In this document: piece after piece, positions 11,487 through 23,803 of the stretch | How the letters are laid out: every line of letters starts with the position of its first letter | Position numbering within the stretch: the first letter of the stretch is position 1 | Source of the DNA: Unio delphinus | Lineage: Eukaryota; Mollusca; Bivalvia; Unionida; Unionidae | Assembly: GCA_029339505.1 (NCBI GenBank) | Contig: JAQISU010001239.1 | Location: forward strand, 3,095,501 to 3,159,500 | DNA length: 64,000 bases | Direction of reading: 5' to 3' | Notes under the pieces: model-generated | Database searches by the model: none | What the model saw: only the letters and a program-made list of their open reading frames with translations | Told to the model about the DNA's origin: nothing | Translations under genes and position numbers: made by a program

Positions 11487-11892
11487 TTTAGGCAGTCGAA
11501 CTTTTGGGGCCCTCTCTTGTAAATTATCTCCTATCCCCTAAAAGGCGCGAGGTCCATGGGCCGGACCTAGACGGCCTATTGCCTAATCTGGCATTGGCTC
11601 CTACTCTCTCCATGCAGAGAATATATCTGCATAACCCGCTTTGGATGTCAATGCTGGAAAGCTAAATCGTGGTCTAGGAAGAAAGAGGAAGGTGAAACGT
11701 TGGCGATCTGCTTAAACGTTTGGAGCGCTAGATGACGCTGCAAGCGTTGAGCAAGAAGCGCCGAATTACGCAATAGGCCGACTACGCACCAGCCTATGGG
11801 CCCCGCGCTTTTTCGGGGCCCCGCCACAACCGAGCAATATAATATTGATATGAGATAATTTGCGAGGGGGCCCCAAGATTTCGACTGCCTAA
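11487..11892. mobile_element. MITE-like inverted-repeat element in U1
   Basis: About 406 bp with ~42-bp imperfect terminal inverted repeats. The left end TTTAGGCAGTCGAAC...GGGGCCC...AAATTATCTC matches the reverse complement of the right end. The interior is markedly more GC-rich than its surroundings, has no coding capacity, and contains the hairpin GGGCCCCG-loop-CGGGGCCC at 11798-11822. Just outside the left end a partial second copy of the terminus (CCCTTAGGTAGTC) is visible. TTAA occurs just outside on both sides, which could hint at piggyBac-type targeting, but the spacing is not exact and the superfamily is unassigned. Confidence 0.75.
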
Positions 11893-13282
11893 GGGTTTAA
11901 TCCGGCCTGTGAGCAAGATAAATTAAGTATCAAAGCAAAGACTGAGAGTTCAAACAGTTGACGTAAACAAAAATACATTTTTATCAACGAGGAAGAATAG
12001 TAATAGATCAGAATAGATGCATATTAGGCTAGCATCATTTAACTTCATGACGTTATGTCGTCGTTATCTCACTCATCAGTCGGAATGAGAAAGAAAACTG
12101 ATGTAATTTATCGCAATTAAGAACTACATTCGGATTACTTTTGTTCACATCACACAATAGGGCGGCTGAGGCCACACAATCAAATACTAACATTTGTCAG
12201 TCTTTTCTGTGCAACATGTGTGGTGCACTCCTCCAGAGGCTAATCACCAAACTACATAAAATTTATTTGTAATCCAACACCTACATCTGAGATTGTTTCT
12301 TGACTTTTCAGAAATGGCAGAACGATATTCCAATCGCTCTAGCATGTCAAAATTATTAAAGGGATGAAATCATACTGTACCCTTAATGTAAACAATCCGC
12401 AAGCGGGCGCAGTTTATACTGCATTTCCCTCGACTGACATGCGTTGCTCATACATTTTGGGCATACCCATTGAGGAAATGTTTACATAATCATAATGTCA
12501 AATGTGACGTTAGACGAAAAGAAACTGATCTAATAACATTCAAGTTCATGTAAATTGTATTTTATATGTATACAGTAAAATATACGATTTGGCAATTTTT
12601 GTTTTCCTTATTCGTTTATTCTGCCTCTATCAACCGCAACAAACGCTTAGCGCCCTAAAATTAATGCGTGTCGTTTTCGTTTCATCCCCCCCCCCCATTC
12701 CGCCTGAACAGAAGAGGACCGGGTGACCTCGGATATTTTTTTTAATACTTTTTTTTAATTTCGAATAGACACGACTAATTTTAAGCCGATATAAACAGAA
12801 AGAAGCCGAATCTGGTGACTCGTGAAACAGCTGTCTCTGCTTTACAAAAGGTAATTAGATATAATTATATCATGTCATATGCAATGCACGAGATGAAACT
12901 GATAATTGTCGGATCGTACTGTCGAGCTTTCAACCGTTATATTATCAAGCTCCATTCCGATCTTTGCACTTTTTTTAGCACCTTTTCAAATCTCGAAATT
13001 ATCTGTCAAAGAAAAGAAAACGTAGTAAAGTAATAAGGATAGGAACAAACGAACGTCAACGATGTTTTAGATGCCATCCCGATTATCATCATCAACAAGA
13101 ACAACAGAAAACTAATATTCAGCAGGATGGTTTTTCTTTTTAAATTATTGATATCGACATGCAATGTATAATTTTAGACACACGTGTTAACATTTTAACC
13201 AAACGAAATTTAAAACAAGGTGATAACAAGAAAAACAATTTCTTTGTTAAAGCGGATTTAAAGCTACATTATTTCTCATAAA

Positions 13283-13283
13283 C

Positions 13284-13327
<44 letters not shown>

Positions 13328-13906
13328 CTTCGTATAGCGCCTAATCTTTAGAAGCTCTAAGCGTTTTACAACATGTATAATGATATGACTACAAAATAAA
13401 CAGCATGAAATTCGAAAACAAAAACGTGCTGAAAACATTTAAGGTAGGAACATCATAAGTTCTTTAGGTTTATTCTTGCAGTCGTAAAAGGTGAGTTTAA
13501 GAGCACTCTTGAAAGGGAGCACTGTGTCTTTGTGTCTAATTTCAATGGGCAATTCGTTCCACGTTGCTGTGCCCTGGAATGCAAAAGAACGTTGTCCGCG
13601 TGACTTCGTTTTCAAAGTGGGAATGATGAGCATATGATTGTCAGAAGAGGAGCGTAAGTATCTTGCTGGTGTGTACACATAGTTGAGGCCAAATATGTAT
13701 GTTGGATTGGAAACGTAGCAAAGAGAACGAATTTTGTGTTTGATTCTGGATCGAATGGATAGCCAGTATAAGTACAGAGCAGCGGGGAGGTGTGCTCTGA
13801 TCGTGGTACTCTAAAGGATGATTCGAGCAGCTGTGTTTTGAACTTTGTAAAGTTTCTGTAGTAGATATTGAGACGAAGCAGACATAATGGAGTTAAAATA
13901 ATTTTT
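13283..13906 (-). pseudogene. L2/CR1-like LINE 3' end in U1 (RT C-terminus and tail)
   Basis: On the minus strand, 13678-13439 encodes the characteristic C-terminal stretch of L2/CR1-type reverse transcriptase ORFs: YTPARYLRSSSDN, then PTLKTKSRGQRSFAFQG, then TWNELPIEIRH, then FKSALKLTFY. The stop is followed by a 3' UTR with the hallmark GTAAAACGCTTAGAGCTTC, then AGGCGCTATACGAAG and an (ATT)n tail (the plus-strand TAA tract at 13283-13325). The 5' part is cut by the unit boundary. No catalytic core is present. Confidence 0.85.
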
Positions 13907-14778
13907 GTCTAGAAAAAAAATATTGTTGGCCTAAGAGGAAAAATCAGAGAGCTACTCTTTTTATCGTCAAAATATGAAAATCACTTACTGTTATTTAGTC
14001 AGCAAAATAAAGATAAAACTAGTGACAAGGAAGTCGTATTATTCTGTTTGCGTGAAACCACTACGGAGTGTGGTGAAAAAGAGCAATCGGTTGTTTTGAC
14101 AAACTAAACTGAACATCTGAATTATCAGACCGTCTATTTTAAAACCGAAAATTGTGAGCAATAACGCATGATATGCGAATTTGTACAGACCTATTTTACA
14201 TTTTATTTTTAAAAACAAATGACCCAAAAATATAGTTTGAAAACGTGCTAGTAAGATGCAATGATTCATGCGTGTACATTTATGTTCAACCAGCCACACC
14301 TACGACAATACAATGTTCGCTTTCATTTTGTCTGATGCATCAATAATCGGATTCAGGAAGTATTATAGCAAACACTTGTCTAGAAGAGTGGTTGTTTTTT
14401 ATATAATAATTTACGGAAATAGTTTAACAAGAGAATGGTATTGTCTGAGATATTTTGTTGTCTGCCTCTCTGTACGTTTATCCGGCGCGTACATCTTTGT
14501 ATGAGATAAACAGTTTCAAGAAGATTCAGTGTTCGGAGCAGCTACCATCAAATGAAGTGCATGACTTACTTATTCGCCACAAACATCAAACAACAAAACT
14601 CATTTATATCTACTGACAAGCGGAGTATCATGGAGAAACGTATGTCAAACGACGTCAAGCAAATGATTTTATTCAAACAAAAACGATGCGGTCAAGGGCA
14701 ACGGATATACAGAGCGTCGAGGAACGGGAACGCTCCTACCAGTACCGGGTTAAAACCTGCGGTGACCCTTAGGTAGTC

Positions 14779-15184
14779 TTTAGGCAGTCGAACTTTTGGG
14801 GCCCTCTCTTGTAAATTATCTCCTATCCCCTAAAAGGCGCGAGGTCCATGGGCCGGACCTAGACGGCCTATTGCCTAATCTGGCATTGGCTCCTACTCTC
14901 TCCATGCAGAGAATATATCTGCATAACCCGCTTTGGATGTCAATGCTGGAAAGCTAAATCGTGGTCTAGGAAGAAAGAGGAAGGTGAAACGTTGGCGATC
15001 TGCTTAAACGTTTGGAGCGCTAGATGACGCTGCAAGCGTAGAGCAAGAAGCGCCGAATTACGCAATAGGCCGACTACGCACCAGCCTATGGGCCCCGCGC
15101 TTTTTCGGGGCCCCGCCACAACCGAGCAATATAATATTGATATGAGATAATTTGCGAGGGGGCCCCAAGATTTCGACTGCCTAA
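14779..15184. mobile_element. MITE-like element in U2
   Basis: Same element at the same unit position as in U1, so it was amplified with the unit and did not insert independently. Confidence 0.75.
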
Positions 15185-16575
15185 GGGTTTAATCCGGCCT
15201 GTGAGCAAGATAAATTAAGTATCAAAGCAAAGACTGAGAGTTCAAACAGTTGACGTAAACAAAAATACATTTTTATCAACGAGGAAGAATAGTAATAGAT
15301 CAGAATAGATGCATATTAGGCTAGCATCATTTAACTTCATGACGTTATGTCGTCGTTATCTCACTCATCAGTCGGAATGAGAAAGAAAACTGATGTAATT
15401 TATCGCAATTAAGAACTACATTCGGATTACTTTTGTTCACATCACACAATAGGGCGGCTGAGGCCACACAATCAAATACTAACATTTGTCAGTCTTTTCT
15501 GTGCAACATGTGTGGTGCACTCCTCCAGAGGCTAATCACCAAACTACATAAAATTTATTTGTAATCCAACACCTACATCTGAGATTGTTTCTTGACTTTT
15601 CAGAAATGGCAGAACGATATTCCAATCGCTCTAGCATGTCAAAATTATTAAAGGGATGAAATCATACTGTACCCTTAATGTAAACAATCCGCAAGCGGGC
15701 GCAGTTTATACTGCATTTCCCTCGACTGACATGCGTTGCTCATACATTTTGGGCATACCCATTGAGGAAATGTTTACATAATCATAATGTCAAATGTGAC
15801 GTTAGACGAAAAGAAACTGATCTAATAACATTCAAGTTCATGTAAATTGTATTTTATATGTATACAGTAAAATATACGATTTGGCAATTTTTGTTTTCCT
15901 TATTCATTTATTCTGCCTCTATCAACCGCAACAAACGCTTAGCGCCCTAAAATTAATGCGTGTCGTTTTCGTTTCATCCCCCCCCCCCCATTCCGCCTGA
16001 ACAGAAGAGGACCGGGTGACCTCGGATATTTTTTTTAATACTTTTTTTTAATTTCGAATAGACACGACTAATTTTAAGCCGATATAAACAGAAAGAAGCC
16101 GAATCTGGTGACTCGTGAAACAGCTGTCTCTGCTTTACAAAAGGTAATTAGATATAATTATATCATGTCATATGCAATGCACGAGATGAAACTGATAATT
16201 GTCGGATCGTACTGTCGAGCTTTCAACCGTTATATTATCAAGCTCCATTCCGATCTTTGCACTTTTTTTAGCACCTTTTCAAATCTCGAAATTATCTGTC
16301 AAAGAAAAGAAAACGTAGTAAAGTAATAAGGATAGGAACAAACGAACGTCAACGATGTTTTAGATGCCATCCCGATTATCATCATCAACAAGAACAACAG
16401 AAAACTAATATTCAGCAGGATGGTTTTTCTTTTTAAATTATTGATATCGACATGCAATGTATAATTTTAGACACACGTGTTAACATTTTAACCAAACGAA
16501 ATTTAAAACAAGGTGATAACAAGAAAAACAATTTCTTTGTTAAAGCGGATTTAAAGCTACATTATTTCTCATAAA

Positions 16576-16576
16576 C

Positions 16577-16629
<53 letters not shown>

Positions 16630-17209
16630 CTTGGTATAGCGCCTAATCTTTAGAAGCTCTAAGCGTTTTACAACATGTATAATGATATGACTACAAAATA
16701 AACAGCATGAAATTCGAAAACAAAAACGTGCTGAAAACATTTGAGGTAGGAACATCATAAGTTCTTTAGGTTTATTCTTGCAGTCGTAAAAGGTGAGTTT
16801 AAGAGCACTCTTGAAAGGGAGCACTGTGTCTTTGTGTCTAATTTCAATGGGCAATTCGTTCCACGTTGCTGTGCCCTGGAATGCAAAAGAACGTTGTCCA
16901 CGTGACTTCGTTTTCAAAGTGGGAATGATGAGCATATGATTGTCAGAAGAGGAGCGTAAGTATCTTGCTGGTGTGTACACATAGTTGAGGCCAAATATGT
17001 ATGTTGGATTGGAAACGTAGCAAAGAGAACGAATTTTGTGTTTGATTCTGGATCGAATGGATAGCCAGTATAGGGTACAGAGCAGCGGGGAGGTGTGCTC
17101 TGATCGTGGTACTCTAAAGGATGATTCGAGCAGCTGTGTTTTGAACTTTGTAAAGTTTCTGTAGTAGATATTGAGACGAAGCAGACATAATGGAGTTAAA
17201 ATAATTTTT
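16576..17209 (-). pseudogene. L2-like LINE 3' end in U2, stop codon lost
   Basis: Same fragment as in the other units, but TAA has become CAA at 16739-16741. The frame therefore reads on through the 3' UTR and ends in poly-Leu encoded by the (ATT)n tail, giving a 146-codon frame (16540-16980). The extension is an artefact of mutation in a dead element. Confidence 0.85.
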
Positions 17210-18081
17210 GTCTAGAAAAAAAATATTGTTGGCCTAAGAGGAAAAATCAGAGAGCTACTCTTTTTATCGTCAAAATATGAAAATCACTTACTGTTATTTA
17301 GTCAGCAAAATAAAGATAAAACTAGTGACAAGGAAGTCGTATTATTCTGTTTGCGTGAAACCACTACGGAGTGTGGTGAAAAAGAGCAATCGGTTGTTTT
17401 GACAAACTAAACTGAACATCTGAATTATCAGACCGTCTATTTTAAAACCGAAAATTGTGAGCAATAACGCATGATATGCGAATTTGTACAGACCTATTTT
17501 ACATTTTATTTTTAAAAACAAATGACCCAAAAATATAGTTTAAAAACGTGCTAGTAAGATGCAATGATTCATGCGTGTACATTTATGTTCAACCAGCCAC
17601 ACCTACGACAATACAATGTTCGCTTTCATTTTGTCTGATGCATCAATAATCGGATTCAGGAAGTATTATAGCAAACACTTGTCTAGAAGAGTGGTTGTTT
17701 TTTATATAATAATTTACGGAAATAGTTTAACAAGAGAATGGTATTGTCTGAGATATTTTGTTGTCTGCCTCTCTGTACGTTTATCCGGCGCGTACATCTT
17801 TGTATGAGATAAACAGTTTCAAGAAGATTCAGTGTTCGGAGCAGCTACCATCAAATGAAGTGCATGACTTACTTATTCGCCACAAACATCAAACAACAAA
17901 ACTCATTTATATCTACTGACAAGCGGAGTATCATGGAGAAACGTATGTCAAACGACGTCAAGCAAATGATTTTATTCAAACAAAAACGATGCGGTCAAGG
18001 GCAACGGATATACAGAGCGTCGAGGAACGGGAACGCTCCTACCAGTACCGGGTTAAAACCTGCGGTGACCCTTAGGTAGTC

Positions 18082-18487
18082 TTTAGGCAGTCGAACTTTT
18101 GGGGCCCTCTCTTGTAAATTATCTCCTATCCCCTAAAAGGCGCGAGGTCCATGGGCCGGACCTAGACGGCCTATTGCCTAATCTGGCATTGGCTCCTACT
18201 CTCTCCATGCAGAGAATATATCTGCATAACCCGCTTTGGATGTCAATGCTGGAAAGCTAAATCGTGGTCTAGGAAGAAAGAGGAAGGTGAAACGTTGGCG
18301 ATCTGCTTAAACGTTTGGAGCGCTAGATGACGCTGCAAGCGTTGAGCAAGAAGCGCCGAATTACGCAATAGGCCGACTACGCACCAGCCTATGGGCCCCG
18401 CGCTTTTTCGGGGCCCCGCCACAACCGAGCAATATAATATTGATATGAGATAATTTGCGAGGGGGCCCCAAGATTTCGACTGCCTAA
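18082..18487. mobile_element. MITE-like element in U3
   Basis: Unit-resident copy with the same termini and central GGGCCCCG hairpin. Confidence 0.75.
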
Positions 18488-19876
18488 GGGTTTAATCCGG
18501 CCTGTGAGCAAGATAAATTAAGTATCAAAGCAAAGACTGAGAGTTCAAACAGTTGACGTAAACAAAAATACATTTTTATCAACGAGGAAGAATAGTAATA
18601 GATCAGAATAGATGCATATTAGGCTAGCATCATTTAACTTCATGACGTTATGTCGTCGTTATCTCACTCATCAGTCGGAATGAGAAAGAAAACTGATGTA
18701 ATTTATCGCAATTAAGAACTACATTCGGATTACTTTTGTTCACATCACACAATAGGGCGGCTGAGGCCACACAATCAAATACTAACATTTGTCAGTCTTT
18801 TCTGTGCAACATGTGTGGTGCACTCCTCCAGAGGCTAATCACCAAACTACATAAAATTTATTTGTAATCCAACACCTACATCTGAGATTGTTTCTTGACT
18901 TTTCAGAAATGGCAGAACGATATTCCAATCGCTCTAGCATGTCAAAATTATTAAAGGGATGAAATCATACTGTACCCTTAATGTAAACAATCCGCAAGCG
19001 GGCGCAGTTTATACTGCATTTCCCTCGACTGACATGCGTTGCTCATAAATTTTGGGCATACCCATTGAGGAAATGTTTACATAATCATAATGTCAAATGT
19101 GACGTTAGACGAAAAGAAACTGATCTAATAACATTCAAGTTCATGTAAATTGTATTTTATATGTATACAGTAAAATATACGATTTGGCAATTTTTGTTTT
19201 CCTTATTCATTTATTCTGCCTCTATCAACCGCAACAAACGCTTAGCGCCCTAAAATTAATGCGTGTCGTTTTCGTTTCATCCCCCCCCCCATTCCGCCTG
19301 AACAGAAGAGGACCGGGTGACCTCGGATATTTTTTTTAATACTTTTTTTTAATTTCGAATAGACACGACTAATTTTAAGCCGATATAAACAGAAAGAAGC
19401 CGAATCTGGTGACTCGTGAAACAGCTGTCTCTGCTTTACAAAAGGTAATTAGATATAATTATATCATGTCATATGCAATGCACGAGATGAAACTGATAAT
19501 TGTCGGATCGTACTGTCGAGCTTTCAACCGTTATATTATCAAGCTCCATTCCGATCTTTGCACTTTTTTTAGCACCTTTTCAAATCTCGAAATTATCTGT
19601 CAAAGAAAAGAAAACGTAGTAAAGTAATAAGGATAGGAACAAACGAACGTCAACGATGTTTTAGATGCCATCCCGATTATCATCATCAACAAGAACAGCA
19701 GAAAACTAATATTCAGCAGGATGGTTTTTCTTTTTAAATTATTGATATCGACATGCAATGTATAATTTTAGACACACGTGTTAACATTTTAACCAAACGA
19801 AATTTAAAACAAGGTGATAACAAGAAAAACAATTTCTTTGTTAAAGCGGATTTAAAGCTACATTATTTCTCATAAA

Positions 19877-19877
19877 C

Positions 19878-19927
<50 letters not shown>

Positions 19928-20507
19928 CTTTGTATAGCGCCTAATCTTTAGAAGCTCTAAGCGTTTTACAACATGTATAATGATATGACTACAAAATAAA
20001 CAGCATGAAATTCGAAAACAAAAACGTGCTGAAAACATTTAAGGTAGGAACATCATAAGTTCTTTAGGTTTATTCTTGCAGTCGTAAAAGGTGAGTTTAA
20101 GAGCACTCTTGAAAGGGAGCACTGTGTCTTTGTGTCTAATTTCAATGGGCAATTCGTTCCACGTTGCTGTGCCCTGGAATGCAAAAGAACGTTGTCCGCG
20201 TGACTTCGTTTTCAAAGTGGGAATGATGAGCATATGATTGTCAGAAGAGGAGCGTAAGTATCTTGCTGGTGTGTACACATAGTTGAGGCCAAATATGTAT
20301 GTTGGATTGGAAACGTAGCAAAGAGAACGAATTTTGTGTTTGATTCTGGATCGAATGGATAGCCAGTATAGGGTACAGAGCAGCGGGGAGGTGTGCTCTG
20401 ATCGTGGTACTCTAAAGGATGATTCGAGCAGCTGTGTTTTGAACTTTGTAAAGTTTCTGTAGTAGATATTGAGACGAAGCAGACATAATGGAGTTAAAAT
20501 AATTTTT
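19877..20507 (-). pseudogene. L2-like LINE 3' end in U3
   Basis: Same C-terminal RT block (20278-20039), the 3' UTR with its GCTTAGAGCTTC and GGCGCTATAC signature, and the (ATT)n tail. The original stop is kept. Confidence 0.85.
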
Positions 20508-21377
20508 GTCTAGAAAAAAAATATTGTTGGCCTAAGAGGAAAAATCAGAGAGCTACTCTTTATCGTCAAAATATGAAAATCACTTACTGTTATTTAGTCA
20601 GCAAAATAAAGATAAAACTAGTGACAAGGAAGTCGTATTATTCTGTTTGCGTGAAACCACTACGGAGTGTGGTGAAAAAGAGCAATCGGTTGTTTTGACA
20701 AACTAAACTGAACATCTGAATTATCAGACCGTCTATTTTAAAACCGAAAATTGTGAGCAATAACGCATGATATGCGAATTTGTACAGACCTATTTTACAT
20801 TTTATTTTTAAAAACAAATGACCCAAAAATATAGTTTAAAAACGTGCTAGTAAGATGCAATGATTCATGCGTGTACATTTATGTTCAACCAGCCACACCT
20901 ACGACAATACAATGTTCGCTTTCATTTTGTCTGATGCATCAATAATCGGATTCAGGAAGTATTATAGCAAACACTTGTCTAGAAGAGTGGTTGTTTTTTA
21001 TATAATAATTTACGGAAATAGTTTAACAAGAGAATGGTATTGTCTGAGATATTTTGTTGTCTGCCTCTCTGTACGTTTATCCGGCGCGTACATCTTTGTA
21101 TGAGATAAACAGTTTCAAGAAGATTCAGTGTTCGGAGCAGCTACCATCAAATGAAGTGCATGACTTACTTATTCGCCACAAACATCAAACAACAAAACTC
21201 ATTTATATCTACTGACAAGCGGAGTATCATGGAGAAACGTATGTCAAACGACGTCAAGCAAATGATTTTATTCAAACAAAAACGATGCGGTCAAGGGCAA
21301 CGGATATACAGAGCGTCGAGGAACGGGAACGCTCCTACCAGTACCGGGTTAAAACCTGCGGTGACCCTTAGGTAGTC

Positions 21378-21783
21378 TTTAGGCAGTCGAACTTTTGGGG
21401 CCCTCTCTTGTAAATTATCTCCTATCCCCTAAAAGGCGCGAGGTCCATGGGCCGGACCTAGACGGCCTATTGCCTAATCTGGCATTGGCTCCTACTCTCT
21501 CCATGCAGAGAATATATCTGCATAACCCGCTTTGGATGTCAATGCTGGAAAGCTAAATCGTGGTCTAGGAAGAAAGAGGAAGGTGAAACGTTGGCGATCT
21601 GCTTAAACGTTTGGAGCGCTAGATGACGCTGCAAGCGTTGAGCAAGAAGCGCCGAATTACGCAATAGGCCGACTACGCACCAGCCTATGGGCCCCGCGCT
21701 TTTTCGGGGCCCCGCCACAACCGAGCAATATAATATTGATATGAGATAATTTGCGAGGGGGCCCCAAGATTTCGACTGCCTAA
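21378..21783. mobile_element. MITE-like element in U4
   Basis: Unit-resident copy with termini and hairpin preserved. Confidence 0.75.
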
Positions 21784-23170
21784 GGGTTTAATCCGGCCTG
21801 TGAGCAAGATAAATTAAGTATCAAAGCAAAGACTGAGAGTTCAAACAGTTGACGTAAACAAAAATACATTTTTATCAACGAGGAAGAATAGTAATAGATC
21901 AGAATAGATGCATATTAGGCTAGCATCATTTAACTTCATGACGTTATGTCGTCGTTATCTCACTCATCAGTCGGAATGAGAAAGAAAACTGATGTAATTT
22001 ATCGCAATTAAGAACTACATTCGGATTACTTTTGTTCACATCACACAATAGGGCGGCTGAGGCCACACAATCAAATACTAACATTTGTCAGTCTTTTCTG
22101 TGCAACATGTGTGGTGCACTCCTCCAGAGGCTAATCACCAAACTACATAAAATTTATTTGTAATCCAACACCTACATCTGAGATTGTTTCTTGACTTTTC
22201 AGAAATGGCAGAACGATATTCCAATCGCTCTAGCATGTCAAAATTATTAAAGGGATGAAATCATACTGTACCCTTAATGTAAACAATCCGCAAGCGGGCG
22301 CAGTTTATACTGCATTTCCCTCGACTGACATGCGTTGCTCATAAATTTTGGGCATACCCATTGAGGAAATGTTTACATAATCATAATGTCAAATGTGACG
22401 TTAGACGAAAAGAAACTGATCTAATAACATTCAAGTTCATGTAAATTGTATTTTATATGTATACAGTAAAATATACGATTTGGCAATTTTTGTTTTCCTT
22501 ATTCATTTATTCTGCCTCTATCAACCGCAACAAACGCTTAGCGCCCTAAAATTAATGCGTGTCGTTTTCGTTTCATCCCCCCCCCCCATTCCGCCTGAAC
22601 AGAAGAGGACCGGGTGACCTCGGATATTTTTTTTAATACTTTTTTTTAATTTCGAATAGACACGACTAATTTTAAGCCGATATAAACAGAAAGAAGCCGA
22701 ATCTGGTGACTCGTGAAACAGCTGTCTCTGCTTTACAAAAGGTAATTAGATATAATTATATCATGTCATATGCAATGCACGAGATGAAACTGATAATTGT
22801 CGGATCGTACTGTCGAGCTTTCAACCTTTAGATTATCAAGCTCCATTCCGATCTTTGCACTTTTTTAGCACCTTTTCAAATCTCGAAATTATCTGTCAAA
22901 GAAAAGAAAACGTAGTAAAGTAATAAGGATAGGAACAAACGAACGTCAACGATGTTTTAGATGCCATCCCGATTATCATCATCAACAAGAACAACAGCAA
23001 ACTAATACTCAGCAGGATGGTTTTTCTTTTTAAATTATTGATATCGACATGCAATGTATAATTTTAGACACACGTGTTAACATTTTAACCAAACGAAATT
23101 TAAAACAAGGTGATAACAAGAAAAACAATTTCTTTGTTAAAGCGGATTTAAAGCTACATTATTTCTCATA

Positions 23171-23223
<53 letters not shown>

Positions 23224-23803
23224 CTTTGTATAGCGCCTAATCTTTAGAAGCTCTAAGCGTTTTACAACATGTATAATGATATGACTACAAAATAAACAGC
23301 ATGAAATTCGAAAACAAAAACGTGCTGAAAACATTTAAGGTAGGAACATCATAAGTTCTTTAGGTTTATTCTTGCAGTCGTAAAAGGTGAGTTTAAGAGC
23401 ACTCTTGAAAGGGAGCACTGTGTCTTTGTGTCTAATTTCAATGGGCAATTCGTTCCACGTTGCTGTGCCCTGGAATGCAAAAGAACGTTGTCCGCGTGAC
23501 TTCGTTTTCAAAGTGGGAATGATGAGCATATGATTGTCAGAAGAGGAGCGTAAGTATCTTGCTGGTGTGTACACATAGTTGAGGCCAAATATGTATGTTG
23601 GATTGGAAACGTAGCAAAGAGAACGAATTTTGTGTTTGATTCTGGATCGAATGGATAGCCAGTATAGGGTACAGAGCAGCGGGGAGGTGTGCTCTGATCG
23701 TGGTACTCTAAAGGATGATTCGAGCAGCTGTGTTTTGAACTTTGTAAAGTTTCTGTAGTAGATATTGAGACGAAGCAGACATAATGGAGTTAAAATAATT
23801 TTT
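23171..23803 (-). pseudogene. L2-like LINE 3' end in U4
   Basis: Same C-terminal RT block (23574-23335), 3' UTR and tail. The tail abuts CATAAATAAT, a variant shared with U5. Confidence 0.85.

Larger units (their letters stand above)
10613..13906 (+). repeat. tandem unit U1 (most divergent)
   Basis: U1 carries about 20 differences from U2-U5, most of them in its first ~900 bp (10613-11500). Examples are CTGTACGATTATCC versus CTGTACGTTTATCC, AGTATTATGGGG versus AGTATCATGGAG, and a T-run with AAATATAATAATT versus GGTTGTTTTTTATA. The rest is nearly identical to the other units. TAA tract about 14 repeats. A 72-codon frame at 12815-13033 is present; I recognise nothing in it. Confidence 0.95.
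13907..17209 (+). repeat. tandem unit U2
   Basis: Private variants include GCAAGCGTAGAGC (others GTTGAGC), ACTTGGTATAG, and CATTTGAGG where the others have CATTTAAGG; the last removes the LINE frame's stop. It shares GCTCATACATTTTGG with U1, which U3-U5 lack. TAA tract about 17 repeats. The 72-codon frame is intact (16108-16326). Confidence 0.95.
17210..20507 (+). repeat. tandem unit U3
   Basis: Shares GCTCATAAATTTTGG with U4 and U5 only. Private variant AAGAACAGCAG. It keeps CATAAACAATAAT before the TAA tract, like U1 and U2. TAA tract about 16 repeats. The 72-codon frame is intact (19409-19627). Confidence 0.95.
20508..23803 (+). repeat. tandem unit U4
   Basis: Shares with U5 only: AACCTTTAGATTATC (others AACCGTTATATTATC), one T fewer in the run before AGCACC, AACAGCAAACTAATACTC, and CATAAATAATAAT. 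The first of these puts a TAG inside the 72-codon frame seen in U1-U3. Private 2-bp deletion near 20559 (CTCTTTATCG). Confidence 0.95.

Noticed and set aside
12815..13033. 72-codon ORF in U1, repeated in U2 and U3, as a real array-encoded gene
   Set aside because: No recognisable motif, no start or splice context, and it is broken by a TAG in U4 and U5 with no sign of constraint. Its repetition only reflects unit duplication.
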